Translations under genes and position numbers: made by a program | NCBI GenBank assembly: GCA_023388935.1 | Contig: JAEWFG010000378.1 | Location: 49,441 to 113,440 of the forward strand | DNA length: 64,000 nucleotides | Reading direction: 5' to 3' | Source of the DNA: Pseudomonadota bacterium | GTDB taxonomy: Bacteria > Pseudomonadota > Alphaproteobacteria > Rhizobiales > Xanthobacteraceae | The notes under the pieces: model-generated | What the model was told of the DNA's origin: nothing | What the model saw: the letters and a program-made list of their open reading frames with translations, nothing else | Database searches by the model: none | In this document: piece by piece, positions 26,239 through 35,341 of the stretch | Numbering within the stretch: position 1 is the stretch's first letter | How the letters are laid out: every line of letters begins with the position of its first letter

Positions 26239-27723
26239 TTAGAGAAAATCGGCACCGGCCTCCGCGGCGAAGCGGCCGGGATCGCCCTCCCAGACGATCC
26301 GGGCATGTTCGAGCACATAGACGCGGTCGGCGTGGGGCAGCGCGAAGGTCACGTTCTGCTCGCCGAGCAGCACCGTGATCGACGTCGTCTGCCGCAGCTT
26401 CTCCAGCGCCTTGGACAATAGCTCGAGGATGACGGGCGCAAGTCCGAGCGTCGGCTCGTCCAGGATCAGGATCTGCGGCTGCATCATCAGCGCGCGGCCG
26501 ATCGCAAGCATCTGCTGCTCGCCGCCCGACAGGGTCTGCGCCAGCTGGCCCTGGCGCTCCTTGAGGATCGGGAACAGCTCGAACAGCCAGGCGAGCTGCG
26601 CGGCCCGCTTGTCGTCGGCAAGGTGCTGGCCGCCGAGATCGAGGTTTTCGCGCACCGACATCTCGCCGAACAGCTCGCGCGATTCCGGGCATTGCACCAG
26701 ACCGCTGCGCGCGATCTTCGCCGGGCTCGTGCCGCGCAGCTTGTCGCCGCTGCGCACGATCTCGCCGGTATAAGGCAGGAAACCGGAGATGGTGTTGAAC
26801 AGCGTGGTCTTGCCGGCGCCGTTGAGCCCGACGACGGAGACGAACTCGCCCTCGTGGACGTGAATCGAGACGTTCTCCAGCGCCTGCGCCTTGCCATAGA
26901 ACACGCTGACATTCTCGACCTGGAGCAGCGGCACCTTGTCCTTGAAGCTGGTCTCCGGTCGCGCATGGGTCTCGATCGCGCCGCCGAGATAGACCCGGCG
27001 CACGGTCTCGTTCTTCATGACGTCGTCGGCCTTGCCGGTGACGATCTCCTCGCCGAGGTACATCGCTAGCACGCGGTCGACCAGTGCGGCGACACTCTTG
27101 ACGTTGTGGTCGACCAGCATGACGGCGCGGCCCTCGTCGCGAAAGCTGCGGATGAGGTCGGAGAAAACATCGACCTCCGCTCGCGTGAGCCCGGCGAAGG
27201 GCTCATCCACCAGCACGACCTTGGGATCGCGCGCGATCGCTTTTGCCAGCTCAAGCCGGCGCAGATCGGCAAAGGGCAGCGTCGGCGGACGGCGGTTCAT
27301 GACCGCACCGAGCCCGACGCGGTCGGCGATCCACTTGGCGCGCTCGACCAGCGCCTTGTCCGGGAACAGCATGAACAGGCTGTCCGGCAGCAGCGCGACC
27401 ATGATGTTCTCCAGCACGGTCTGCCGGTTCAGCGGCCGCGAGTGCTGGAACACCATGCCAAAGCCTTTTCGCGCGATCTTGTGCGCGGGAAGGCCGGCGA
27501 CATTCTCGCCCTCGAAGATCACTTCGCCGGCAGTCGGGCGCTCGATGCCCATCACGCTCTTCATCGCGGTCGACTTGCCCGAGCCGTTCGGCCCGATCAG
27601 GCCAAAGATCTCGCCGCCGTTTACCTCGAAGCCGAGGTTCTTGACGGCGGTCAATCCGCCGAAGCGTTTTGTCAGGCCGCGGACTTCGAGCACGGGTCGG
27701 TTTGAAAGCCTCTGGTCCATCAC
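26239..27723 (-). CDS. Fused LivG-LivF ATP-binding protein
   Basis: 494 residues made of two complete ABC domains that are normally separate LivG and LivF proteins. The LivG half (1-255) has Walker A GPNGSGKST (44-52), Q-loop VFQHSRPL, Walker B VVLVDEP and switch His in LVDHNV, but its signature is degenerate (LPFADLRR, 149-156, with no Gly-Gly or Gly-Gln). The LivF half (265-494) has Walker A GLNGAGKTT (299-307), canonical LSGGEQQ (398-404) and ILILDEPTLGLAP. A linker of about 15 residues joins them. It energises the LivHM permease encoded upstream and overlaps livM by ATGA. The fusion fixes a 1:1 ATPase ratio. Confidence 0.92.
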   Translation of the reverse strand: MMDQRLSNRPVLEVRGLTKRFGGLTAVKNLGFEVNGGEIFGLIGPNGSGKSTAMKSVMGIERPTAGEVIFEGENVAGLPAHKIARKGFGMVFQHSRPLNRQTVLENIMVALLPDSLFMLFPDKALVERAKWIADRVGLGAVMNRRPPTLPFADLRRLELAKAIARDPKVVLVDEPFAGLTRAEVDVFSDLIRSFRDEGRAVMLVDHNVKSVAALVDRVLAMYLGEEIVTGKADDVMKNETVRRVYLGGAIETHARPETSFKDKVPLLQVENVSVFYGKAQALENVSIHVHEGEFVSVVGLNGAGKTTLFNTISGFLPYTGEIVRSGDKLRGTSPAKIARSGLVQCPESRELFGEMSVRENLDLGGQHLADDKRAAQLAWLFELFPILKERQGQLAQTLSGGEQQMLAIGRALMMQPQILILDEPTLGLAPVILELLSKALEKLRQTTSITVLLGEQNVTFALPHADRVYVLEHARIVWEGDPGRFAAEAGADFL

Positions 27724-28646
27724 GAGCGCGCCTCACGCGAGAGGGCCGCTCCGAGGAAGCCGCCGGGAAAGAACAGCACGACGAGAAGCGCGACCGCCGA
27801 GACGATGAAGGTCGCGAGCTCGCCCGTGGGCCGCAAGAACTCGCCGGCGACGATCAGGAAGATCGCGCCAAGCGCTGCGCCGAGCACGGTACGCCGGCCG
27901 CCGAGCACCGCCGCGACGATGACATTCACGCCGACCGCGACGTCGACAACGGTGCCGACGGAGGCCGTGCCGAAGTAGAACACCAGCAGCGCACCGGAAA
28001 GTCCCGAGAAGAACGCGCTGACGACGAAGGCGGCGAGCTTGTGCTTGACGATGTTGAAGCCGAGCGCACCGGCCTGCACCGGATCCTGGCCGCTCGCCTG
28101 CAGCACGAGGCCGATCGGCGATTGCGACAGGCCGTAGAGGATCGCCGCCGAGATCGTCATGAAGCCGAGCGCGATCCAGTAATTGGCGCCGGCGTTGATG
28201 GTGATGACGTCGGGGATGGTCAGGCCGATCTCGCCGCCGGTGAGGTCCGCGAACACCACGATGAAATTCTGCAGCATCAGGACCGCGACCAGCGTGGTCA
28301 GGCCGAAATAGGGCCCGCGTACGCGCAATGCCGGCAGCGCCAGCACGAGACCGGCGATGACGGAGGCGAGCGCACCGAGCACGATGCAGAGATAGACCGA
28401 CCAGCCGAACTGGTTGTTGAGGATGCCGGCAGTGTAGGCGCCGACGCCGATCAGGAAGGTCGGACCGAAATTGACTTCGCCCGCGAAACCGAACAGCAGG
28501 TCCCAGGCCATCGCGAACACGCCGAAATAGAATGCGACGGTGAGAAGGCCCAGCACATAACCGGAGACGTAGAGCGGCAGCGTCGCCGCGATCACGACCA
28601 GCGCAACCGAGATGAAGAATAGGCGCGAGGTAAAGAAGGTGGACAT
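27720..28646 (-). CDS. livM: Branched-chain amino-acid-type ABC permease LivM
   Basis: 308 residues with about nine hydrophobic helices. It has the LivM-type conserved stretch FGFAGEVNFGPTFLIGVGAYTAG (residues about 50-72) and a C-terminal VVDVAVGVNVIVAAVLGGRRTVLGAALGA. It forms the inner-membrane channel with LivH, whose stop lies one base upstream of its start codon region. The start at 28646 and the ATGA overlap with the ATPase gene show tight operon organisation. Confidence 0.92.
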   Translation of the reverse strand: MSTFFTSRLFFISVALVVIAATLPLYVSGYVLGLLTVAFYFGVFAMAWDLLFGFAGEVNFGPTFLIGVGAYTAGILNNQFGWSVYLCIVLGALASVIAGLVLALPALRVRGPYFGLTTLVAVLMLQNFIVVFADLTGGEIGLTIPDVITINAGANYWIALGFMTISAAILYGLSQSPIGLVLQASGQDPVQAGALGFNIVKHKLAAFVVSAFFSGLSGALLVFYFGTASVGTVVDVAVGVNVIVAAVLGGRRTVLGAALGAIFLIVAGEFLRPTGELATFIVSAVALLVVLFFPGGFLGAALSREARS

Positions 28647-28647
28647 C

Positions 28648-29523
28648 TCAGCGCCTCCCCAGAAGGCCCTGGGGCCGGATGTACATCACGAAGACGAGCA
28701 GCAGCAGCGCCGGGATGGTGCGGTAGGCCGGCGAGACCAGGTAGGCCGTGAGGGTTTCGAGATAGCCGACCACGAAGGCGGCGATCAGCGAGCCGGAGAC
28801 GCTGCCGAGACCGCCGAGCACGACGATCGAGAATGCGCTCGCCGTCAGCGGTCCGACGCTGTAGGAGCTGACGCCGAGAAACATTCCGAGCAGGACGCCG
28901 GCGATGCCGGCGAGGATGCCGTAGATCGCCCATACCACGACGTAGATGTTGGTGAGCTCGAGCCCGAGCAAGGTGACGCCGCGCGGATTCATCGAGGCCG
29001 CCAGCACCGCCTTGCCGGTGCGGGTGCGGTTCACCAGGAGCCACAGCAGCGCGATCACGAGGCAGCACACGATCGCGGTAAAAATCTCGTTCTTCGGCGT
29101 ACGCACGCCAAGGATCTCGACGACGCCCTCGACGATCGGCAGCACCGTCTTGGCGTTGTTGGTGAAGAAGTAGGCGATCAGCTCCTGGATCATGATGCCC
29201 CAGAGCAGGGTGCCGGTGAGGACGAAGATCTCCTTCTCCTCATTCGGGATGCGGCGGGAGTCCTGGATCGGCTTCACGACGGCGAAATAGGTGGCAAAGG
29301 CGGTGAGGAGGGCGACGGCGACCCCGATCAGCGCGCCGGCATAGGTACCGACACCGAGGATGCTGGCGGCGGCCCAGGCGGCCACCGCTGCCGCCACCAT
29401 GATGGCACCGTGGGAGAGGTTGAGCACGCCGGAGACGCCGAAGATCAACGTGAAGCCGGTGGCACCGAGAGCGTAGAGAGCGCTGATGGCAAAGCCATCG
29501 ATCAGAATCTGGAAAGCTCGCAT
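28648..29523 (-). CDS. livH: Branched-chain amino-acid-type ABC permease LivH
   Basis: 291 residues, the usual LivH size, with about eight membrane helices. The N-terminal family motif YALGATGFTLIFGVSGVLNLSHGA is complete (residues 16-40), and the C-terminal VVLGGLGSVSGSLIAAFVVG matches the permease signature region. It lies between binding protein B and LivM. A hairpin at 29592-29618 separates it from the binding-protein gene and may set the expression ratio. Confidence 0.93.
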   Translation of the reverse strand: MRAFQILIDGFAISALYALGATGFTLIFGVSGVLNLSHGAIMVAAAVAAWAAASILGVGTYAGALIGVAVALLTAFATYFAVVKPIQDSRRIPNEEKEIFVLTGTLLWGIMIQELIAYFFTNNAKTVLPIVEGVVEILGVRTPKNEIFTAIVCCLVIALLWLLVNRTRTGKAVLAASMNPRGVTLLGLELTNIYVVVWAIYGILAGIAGVLLGMFLGVSSYSVGPLTASAFSIVVLGGLGSVSGSLIAAFVVGYLETLTAYLVSPAYRTIPALLLLVFVMYIRPQGLLGRR

Positions 29524-29591
29524 CTATGATTGGCCGGGTGGCAGCCGGGCTGCCGCTTTGAGGAAATGTGCTGCGGGTGGCCGCATGTGGA

Positions 29592-29618
29592 AGCTCCCGG
29601 GAAGTGGTCCCGGGAGCT
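29592..29618 (-). terminator. Intra-operon hairpin after binding protein B
   Basis: AGCTCCCGGGA (29592-29602) and TCCCGGGAGCT (29608-29618) form a perfect 11-bp stem with a 5-base loop, immediately after the stop of the gene at 29626. There is no T-tract. Hairpins at this place in binding-protein operons usually stabilise the upstream message or cause partial termination; that role is inferred. Confidence 0.6.
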
Positions 29619-29625
29619 GTTCCGG

Positions 29626-30870
29626 CTAGTTCGAGAGTTTGATGAAACTCGGGAACTTGATGTCGACCTTGGCGACGTCCTTAGGCCAGACCGCGATCTG
29701 CTTGCCGTCCTGCCATTGCAGCATCAGACCGGTAATCAGGCCCTTGCCGTATTTGATCGAGTGGGTGAACGGATCGTCCTTGCCGTAGAACTGGACGCGG
29801 CCGATGGTGCCTTCCCAGTCGGTCTGCTCGAGCGCATCCACCAGCTTGTCGGCGTCGGTCGAACCGGCCCGCTTCACCGCGTCGGCGATGTAGTAGACCT
29901 CATCATAGGCGGTGTAGCCGGCATAGGACGGATAGTTGCCGAACTTCTTCTTGAAGTTTTCCGCGAACGGCACCGACTTCGGCGTCACCGCGACGCCGGG
30001 CCCGGAGACGCCCTGGTAGAGCACGCCTTCAGCAGCCTGGTTGGTATCCTTGCCGAAGGTCTCGTTGGTCGCCTGCGAGGAGATGCCGAACATCGGGATC
30101 GGCACCTGCTGGTTCTTCCACTGCACCGTCGGCTGCACGCCGACATGGGAGATGCCGGTGATGATCACGTCCGGCTTGGAGCCCTCGATCTTGTTGAAGA
30201 TCGGCGTGAAGTCCGTGGTGTCAGGCGAGAAGCGGATGTGGTCGAGCACCTTCAGCCCGACCTTGGGCAGACATTCCTCGTAGCCGACGTCGAGCGGCTT
30301 GGTCCAGGCGGCGTCCTCACTCATGATCACCGCCGACTTCATGTGCATCTTGTCGACGAGCAGGTCCTTGGCGGCGTCGCAGACCGAAAGCGCCAGCGCG
30401 GCGGAGGTCAGATAGCCGTGGAAGGTGTACTTGTTCTTCTCGTAGTCGGCGTGAACGCTCTTGCTGATCTCGTTGGAGGCGGCGCCCGGCGTGACGAATG
30501 GTGTCTTCAGCCGCGATGCCCAGGGCTCCAGCGCCAGCACGACCTCGCTGATGTAGCTGGCGATGACGGCGTTGACCTTGTCCTCGTTGACCGCGCGCTG
30601 GAACGCGCGCACCGAATCTGCCGAGGAGGAGTGATTGTCGTAGCCGATGATCTCGATCTTGCGCCCGTCGACGCCGCCCTTGGCATTGATCTCGTCGGCG
30701 GCGAGCTGCGCCGCCTGCGGAATGGAGGCGCCGGCGATCGCCTGCGCTTCCGCGATCACGCCGATCTTGATGGGATCGGCGGCAAGTGCCGCGCCTGACG
30801 CCGTCACGAGCGCGCCCGCCGCGGCTGCACCGAGCGCCATTCGCAACGCGACAGAGAGTGCTTTATTCAT
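29626..30870 (-). CDS. Branched-chain amino-acid-type substrate-binding protein B
   Basis: 414 residues from ATG 30870, with AGGGAGAG about 8 bases upstream; an in-frame ATG at 30918 lacks a ribosome site. The signal peptide ends at about residue 30 (ALAAD). It opens IKIGVIAEAQAIAGASIPQAAQ and is a close paralogue of binding protein A at 24959 along its whole length, with most change in the middle (TNETFGKDTNQAAEGVLYQG). It is the first gene of the operon SBP-livH-livM-livGF-SBP. The ligand is probably an amino acid or amide, by family. Confidence 0.92.
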   Translation of the reverse strand: MNKALSVALRMALGAAAAGALVTASGAALAADPIKIGVIAEAQAIAGASIPQAAQLAADEINAKGGVDGRKIEIIGYDNHSSSADSVRAFQRAVNEDKVNAVIASYISEVVLALEPWASRLKTPFVTPGAASNEISKSVHADYEKNKYTFHGYLTSAALALSVCDAAKDLLVDKMHMKSAVIMSEDAAWTKPLDVGYEECLPKVGLKVLDHIRFSPDTTDFTPIFNKIEGSKPDVIITGISHVGVQPTVQWKNQQVPIPMFGISSQATNETFGKDTNQAAEGVLYQGVSGPGVAVTPKSVPFAENFKKKFGNYPSYAGYTAYDEVYYIADAVKRAGSTDADKLVDALEQTDWEGTIGRVQFYGKDDPFTHSIKYGKGLITGLMLQWQDGKQIAVWPKDVAKVDIKFPSFIKLSN

Positions 30871-31121
30871 GTTGTTCTCTCCCTTTGAACAGGCCTCTTG
30901 TGAGCCATTATGTCGCAACTATACCGGCGGAGGTGGTCTCGGCAAGTGAAACCGCGTTCAGGATTGTGAGAGCCGGACTAAAGTCTAGCGCTGCGCAAAT
31001 GGCGGGCAGGACACCCGCGAGAGCGGTTTCGCGCGCAGGCATGCAGATTTGGTCGACGGGCATGCGAATGTACGCAAGCGCACAACGAAGTGGTCGAGGA
31101 CCAGCGAGGTCGCCAGCCGGT

Positions 31122-32225
31122 TCAGCGCGCTTGCAGCAGCGATGGATCCAGTGGCTGGAGCCGGGCAGGATCGAATGGCGCGAGGTCTACGTCGCGCGTC
31201 GTGCCCTCGGCGATCAACGCTGCCAGCGCTTCGCCAGTCGCGGGCGCATTGAGGATGCCCCAGACATTGTGTCCGGTCGCAACATAGAGGCCTTCACTCT
31301 GCGGCACCTTGCCGATCAGCGGCAAGCCGTCCTGAGTCACGGGGCGGAAGCAGGCCTGGTGCGCGATGATCTTTTCGGGCCGGAACAGCGGCGACAGCCG
31401 CTCGGACATGGTTTGCAGGCGCACGATCGCGTCGCGGTCCGGCATGACGGCCGCCGGATCGATTGGGAGCGGCGCGATATCGGAAAGAGCCGTGATATGC
31501 GTGCTGCCGTCCGCACGTGGAAAGACTTCGATCGACGCGGCGCCGTCGTCGCCCTCATACTCCAGGAACAACGCGTCGGCTGGCACGTCCGTTCCAGTGT
31601 CGTACACGATGCTCGGACTGCGTTGGCCATAGACAGCGGGCAGGCTCATCCATTGCGCGGCGAGCAGCGACCATGGCCCCATCGCGATCACGACAGCATT
31701 CGCTTCAATGACGCGGCCTTCGATCTCGACGCCCTTTGCAGTCGTGCCGTCAGCATTGCGCACGATGCCGGTGACGCGGCCGCGGTGAAGCACAGCGCCT
31801 CGCGCGAGCGCCGCGTTCATCACGGCCGAGGTGAATTTGCGGGGATGAACGATCGCAGTCGTCTCTGTCGTGCCGATGCGCTGTCCGATGACGACACCGT
31901 CGCCGAGCCAGCTGAGAGCGGAGCGTGCATTCCGGCGCCGATCGCCATCGGAAGCAACGAAGCCGCTATACGCGGTCATCGGGCGATAGCCCCAGTCGCC
32001 CGCGATATCTTCCGGCAGCTGCGCGTGAAGCGCAAAGCTGCGGCGCGCCAGCGCGTCCAGCGGCGTGCCGTCGCACCAGTCGCGCGCGAGGAAGCCGCCG
32101 GCCTTGCCGGATGCCGCGGCCGCGACCTCGGTCCGCTCGACCACGATGACGTCGACGCCGTGGCGGCGGAGAAAATAAGCGGTGCAGGCGCCGATCACGC
32201 CACCGCCACAGATGACGACGCGCAT
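31122..32225 (-). CDS. FAD-dependent amino-acid oxidase/dehydrogenase (DadA/DAO-like)
   Basis: 367 residues from ATG 32225, behind AAGGAAG; the open frame continues upstream through a terminator and is not coding there. The N-terminal dinucleotide motif is VVICGGGVIGACTAYFLRR, then an acidic VVER end of beta-2. The DAO-fold tail CFRPVTQDGLPLIGKVPQSEGLYVATGHNVWGI supplies the second FAD contact. Such enzymes deaminate D-amino acids, glycine or sarcosine. Its neighbourhood, next to an amino-acid-type importer, fits catabolism of an imported amino compound, but the substrate is unproven. Confidence 0.86.
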   Translation of the reverse strand: MRVVICGGGVIGACTAYFLRRHGVDVIVVERTEVAAAASGKAGGFLARDWCDGTPLDALARRSFALHAQLPEDIAGDWGYRPMTAYSGFVASDGDRRRNARSALSWLGDGVVIGQRIGTTETTAIVHPRKFTSAVMNAALARGAVLHRGRVTGIVRNADGTTAKGVEIEGRVIEANAVVIAMGPWSLLAAQWMSLPAVYGQRSPSIVYDTGTDVPADALFLEYEGDDGAASIEVFPRADGSTHITALSDIAPLPIDPAAVMPDRDAIVRLQTMSERLSPLFRPEKIIAHQACFRPVTQDGLPLIGKVPQSEGLYVATGHNVWGILNAPATGEALAALIAEGTTRDVDLAPFDPARLQPLDPSLLQAR

Positions 32226-32267
32226 GGATTCTTCCTTGATGATCCCTTCCGCATCGACGGGACTATC

Positions 32268-32302
32268 AAAAAAAATCGGCGCCGGCGAGGCACGCCGGCG
32301 CC
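32268..32302 (-). terminator. Rho-independent terminator after Tat-exported SMP-30 gene
   Basis: On the minus strand GGCGCCGGCG (32302-32293), a 5-base loop and CGCCGGCGCC (32287-32278) are followed by GA and a run of T residues (32276-32268). This is a textbook terminator 25 bases after the stop of the gene at 32327. It implies that the DAO-like gene downstream has its own promoter or depends on read-through. Confidence 0.88.
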
Positions 32303-32326
32303 ATGTCGCGATAGGGCTCGTGCCGT

Positions 32327-33565
32327 TCAGCCCGGTCCTGCGCCCTGCGTGGCCGTGTACACCGCGTAGAGCGACTGGCTTGCGGCCATGAACAGGCGGT
32401 TGCGCTTGGGCCCGCCGAAGCAGATGTTGCCGCAGACTTCGGGCAGGCGGATGCGGCCGAGCAATTTGCCCTCCGGCGACCACACGGTCACGCCGCTATA
32501 GCCGACGGCGCGACCGGCATTGCTGGAAGCCCAGACATTGCCGTTGACGTCGCAGCGCACGCCGTCCGGCCCGCACTTCACGCCGTCGATCACGCAGTCG
32601 GAAAAGCGCTTCTGGTTGGACAGCTTGTTGTCGCTGCCGACATCGAACACGAAGATCTCGCCCTTGCCGCCCGGTCCGGTGTCGCCCGGGCCTTTCCCGG
32701 TCGAGACGACATAGAGCTTCTTGAAGTCCGCCGAGAAGCACAGGCCGTTCGGATCGGGCACCTGCTCCTCGGTGACGACGAGATCGACGCGACCAGAGGG
32801 GTCAATGCGATAGCAATTGGTCGGCAACTCGCGCTTGCCCGGCGTGAAGCCGGCCGGCTGCCCGATGTTTGGGTTCAGCTTGCCGGCCGCATTGCTCGGG
32901 CCGCCCGCCGCGTCGGGTGCGCCCTCGTAGAGCTGTCCGCCATAGGGCGGGTCGGTGAACCAGTAGCTGCCGTCGGGATGCGCGGCGATATCATTCGGCG
33001 AGTTCAGCCGCTTGCCGCCGAAATTATCCGCCAGGACGGTGGCGGTGCCGTTGTTCTCATAGCGCGTTACGCGCCGGGTCAGGTGCTCACAGGAGAGCTG
33101 GCGGCCCTGGAAATCGAACGAGTTGCCGTTGCTGTAGTTGGACGGCGAGCGGAACACGCTGACGTGACCATCGTCCTCGCTCCAGCGCATCTGCCGGTTG
33201 TTGGGGATGTCGCTCCACAGCAAATAGCGGCCCTGCGCGCTCCACGCCGGACCTTCAGCCCAGAGCAGCCCGGTATAGAGACGCTTGATCGACGTGTTGG
33301 GCTGCGCGAGGTCGTTGAAGGACGGATCGACCGCGAGAACGTCGGGATCCCAGAAATAGGTGGTCGGCGCGCCGCGTGGGCTGAAATCGCGCGGCGGAGT
33401 GGTGATCGTGGTCGGCGGCGCTGCCGGCCCCGGCGTCGCATTCTGCGCCAATGCAGTGCCGGCTCCGGCGATCGTGGCGCCGGCGGCTGCGGCCAGGCCC
33501 TGGACAAGTGTTCGTCGTGAGAGTGTTGAGAGTGTACCGTCAAAGTCGCGATCTTGCTCGCGCAT
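32327..33565 (-). CDS. Tat-exported SMP-30/gluconolactonase-family protein
   Basis: 412 residues from ATG 33565, behind GGGAGGC. A twin-arginine signal (LSRRTLVQGLAAAAG) runs to about residue 40 (ALAQ), so the lactonase-type propeller is periplasmic. Landmarks are LLWAEGPAW, SCEHLTRRVTRYENNG, KRLNSPNDIAAHPDGSYWFTDPPYGG and DPNGLCFSADFKKLYVVST. It carries insertions rich in Gly and Pro compared with the cytoplasmic paralogue at 23878. It is divergent from xylB, which favours a role in oxidative sugar use, such as hydrolysing a lactone before uptake. That role is inferred. Confidence 0.9.
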   Translation of the reverse strand: MREQDRDFDGTLSTLSRRTLVQGLAAAAGATIAGAGTALAQNATPGPAAPPTTITTPPRDFSPRGAPTTYFWDPDVLAVDPSFNDLAQPNTSIKRLYTGLLWAEGPAWSAQGRYLLWSDIPNNRQMRWSEDDGHVSVFRSPSNYSNGNSFDFQGRQLSCEHLTRRVTRYENNGTATVLADNFGGKRLNSPNDIAAHPDGSYWFTDPPYGGQLYEGAPDAAGGPSNAAGKLNPNIGQPAGFTPGKRELPTNCYRIDPSGRVDLVVTEEQVPDPNGLCFSADFKKLYVVSTGKGPGDTGPGGKGEIFVFDVGSDNKLSNQKRFSDCVIDGVKCGPDGVRCDVNGNVWASSNAGRAVGYSGVTVWSPEGKLLGRIRLPEVCGNICFGGPKRNRLFMAASQSLYAVYTATQGAGPG

Positions 33566-33747
33566 CGTCGTAGCCTCCCGGTGTATCGCCGGCCGGTTGA
33601 TCCGGTTCGGCAACCTTAAGGTTAGTCCGGTCCGCGGCGAGTTGCGAGGGCGCCGGGCAAACTCTTCGCGGCACAGTGCGCGCTGCAGCGCCACACTTTT
33701 GATACAATTGCCGCCGCGATCATCCGGATCGCGCATCGGACTGCATC

Positions 33748-35193
33748 ATGTATCTTGGCATCGATCTCGGCACCTCGGCGGTGAAGACTGTACTCGTCGA
33801 CGACACGCAGCGCGTGGTTGCGAGCCGCAGCCATCCCATCGAGACGCTGTCGCCGCTTTCAGGCCATTCCGAGCAGGATCCGCGGCAATGGATCGAGGCT
33901 GCCTTTGCGACACTGGATGCCCTCAGGGCGGATCATCCGCGCGAGTTCGCCGCGGTCGAGGGCATCGGCTTGTCCGGTCAGATGCACGGCGCAACGCTGC
34001 TCGATGCCGACCACAAGCCGCTGCGGCCCTGCATTATCTGGAACGACGGCCGCGCCGCCGCCGAATGCCGTCTGCTGGAAGAGCGCTGGCCCGGGCTTCG
34101 TACGGCGACCGGCAACAAGGCGATGCCGGGCTTCACCGCGCCAAAGTTGCTTTGGATCGCAGCGCACGAGCCAGAGATTTTTGCGGCGACGAAGCTCGTC
34201 CTGCAGCCAAAGGCATATCTGCGTCTGATCCTGTCTGGTGAGGCGATCGAGGACGTCTCGGATGCCTCGGGCTCGCTGTGGCTCGACGTGACGCGGCGCG
34301 ACTGGTCGTACGAAGGCCTCACCGCCACCCGCCTGTCGCGCGCGCAGATGCCGCGCCTTGTCGAGGGCTGTGCGCCCGCGACGCGGCTGACGCGGGAGCT
34401 CGCGCAGCGCTGGGGGATGGCGAAGCAGCCAGTCATTGCGGGCGGCGCCGGCGACAATCCGGCCGGCGCGGTCGGCATCGGTGCAATTCGGCCGGGCAGC
34501 GCGTTCATCTCGCTCGGAACCTCTGGCGCATTGTTGACGCCGACCAACGAGGTCGCCGCCAACCCCGAGCGGGTCGTTCACACCTTCTGCCATGCGGTCC
34601 CCGGAATGTGGCTTCAGGCCGGTGCGATCCTCTCGGCGGCGTCCTGCCTGGCCTGGGCCTCGCGGTTGTTCGGCGCCTCCGAGGCGGAACTGCTGGCGCC
34701 GCTCGGTCAATGTCCGCAGGCGCCGTCGCCCGTCAGCTTCCTGCCTTATCTCTCCGGCGAGCGGACGCCGCATGATGATCCCGACGTCCGCGGCCTGCTC
34801 GATGGCCTCGATCATGGCACCGATCGCTCCGCGATCGTGCAAGCCGTGCTTGAAGGCGTGGCTTTCGCGCTCGCCGACTGCCGCGATGCGCTCGCCGGCG
34901 CCGGCATCAAGGTCGCGGAAGCGGACGTCATCGGCGGCGGCTCGCGCTCGCCGTTCTGGCTCGCGGTGCTGGCCAACGTTCTGAATATGCCGATCCATCG
35001 GTTTGCGGACGGCGAGACCGGGGCCGCGTTCGGTGCGGCAAGATTGGGGCGTCTTGCCGTCACCGGTGAGGCGATCACAGGCGTGTGCACGCCGCCACGG
35101 CGCGTCGCGACGTTCGAACCCGACCGCGCGCTCACCGAGGCCTATGCCGCGCGGCTGATCGACTGGCGTAGGCTGTACCGGCCGGGTCGCTAG
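33748..35193 (+). CDS. xylB: Xylulokinase (FGGY family)
   Basis: 481 residues, the standard length for xylulokinase, which makes D-xylulose-5-phosphate. Motifs are YLGIDLGTSAVKTVLVDD (ATP phosphate loop 1), GLSGQMHGATLLD, PCIIWNDGRA, the catalytic-Asp segment GAGDNPAGAVGIG, SLGTSGAL (phosphate 2) and GGGSRSPFWLAVLANVL (adenosine region). It precedes a sugar ABC operon in the order kinase-ATPase-permease-SBP, consistent with use of a pentose or pentitol. FGGY kinases overlap in specificity, so another ketose is possible. Confidence 0.9.
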   Translation: MYLGIDLGTSAVKTVLVDDTQRVVASRSHPIETLSPLSGHSEQDPRQWIEAAFATLDALRADHPREFAAVEGIGLSGQMHGATLLDADHKPLRPCIIWNDGRAAAECRLLEERWPGLRTATGNKAMPGFTAPKLLWIAAHEPEIFAATKLVLQPKAYLRLILSGEAIEDVSDASGSLWLDVTRRDWSYEGLTATRLSRAQMPRLVEGCAPATRLTRELAQRWGMAKQPVIAGGAGDNPAGAVGIGAIRPGSAFISLGTSGALLTPTNEVAANPERVVHTFCHAVPGMWLQAGAILSAASCLAWASRLFGASEAELLAPLGQCPQAPSPVSFLPYLSGERTPHDDPDVRGLLDGLDHGTDRSAIVQAVLEGVAFALADCRDALAGAGIKVAEADVIGGGSRSPFWLAVLANVLNMPIHRFADGETGAAFGAARLGRLAVTGEAITGVCTPPRRVATFEPDRALTEAYAARLIDWRRLYRPGR

Positions 35194-35341
35194 CTGCATC
35201 TTCCGCGTGTGAAATTTCGTTCCATCGCCTCGACGCAGCCGGTTCGGTATTGCTCTCTCCCGCGGCGTTTTGTTTAATGCGCAGACCGCGCAGCCAAACC
35301 CAAGAGACGCGGACAGGAAACGCATTGCGCCGGGAGGCACG

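Noticed and set aside
30786..32369. 527-codon plus-strand frame opposite the DAO-like gene
   Set aside because: Runs through a terminator and opposite clear FAD motifs; no ribosome site.
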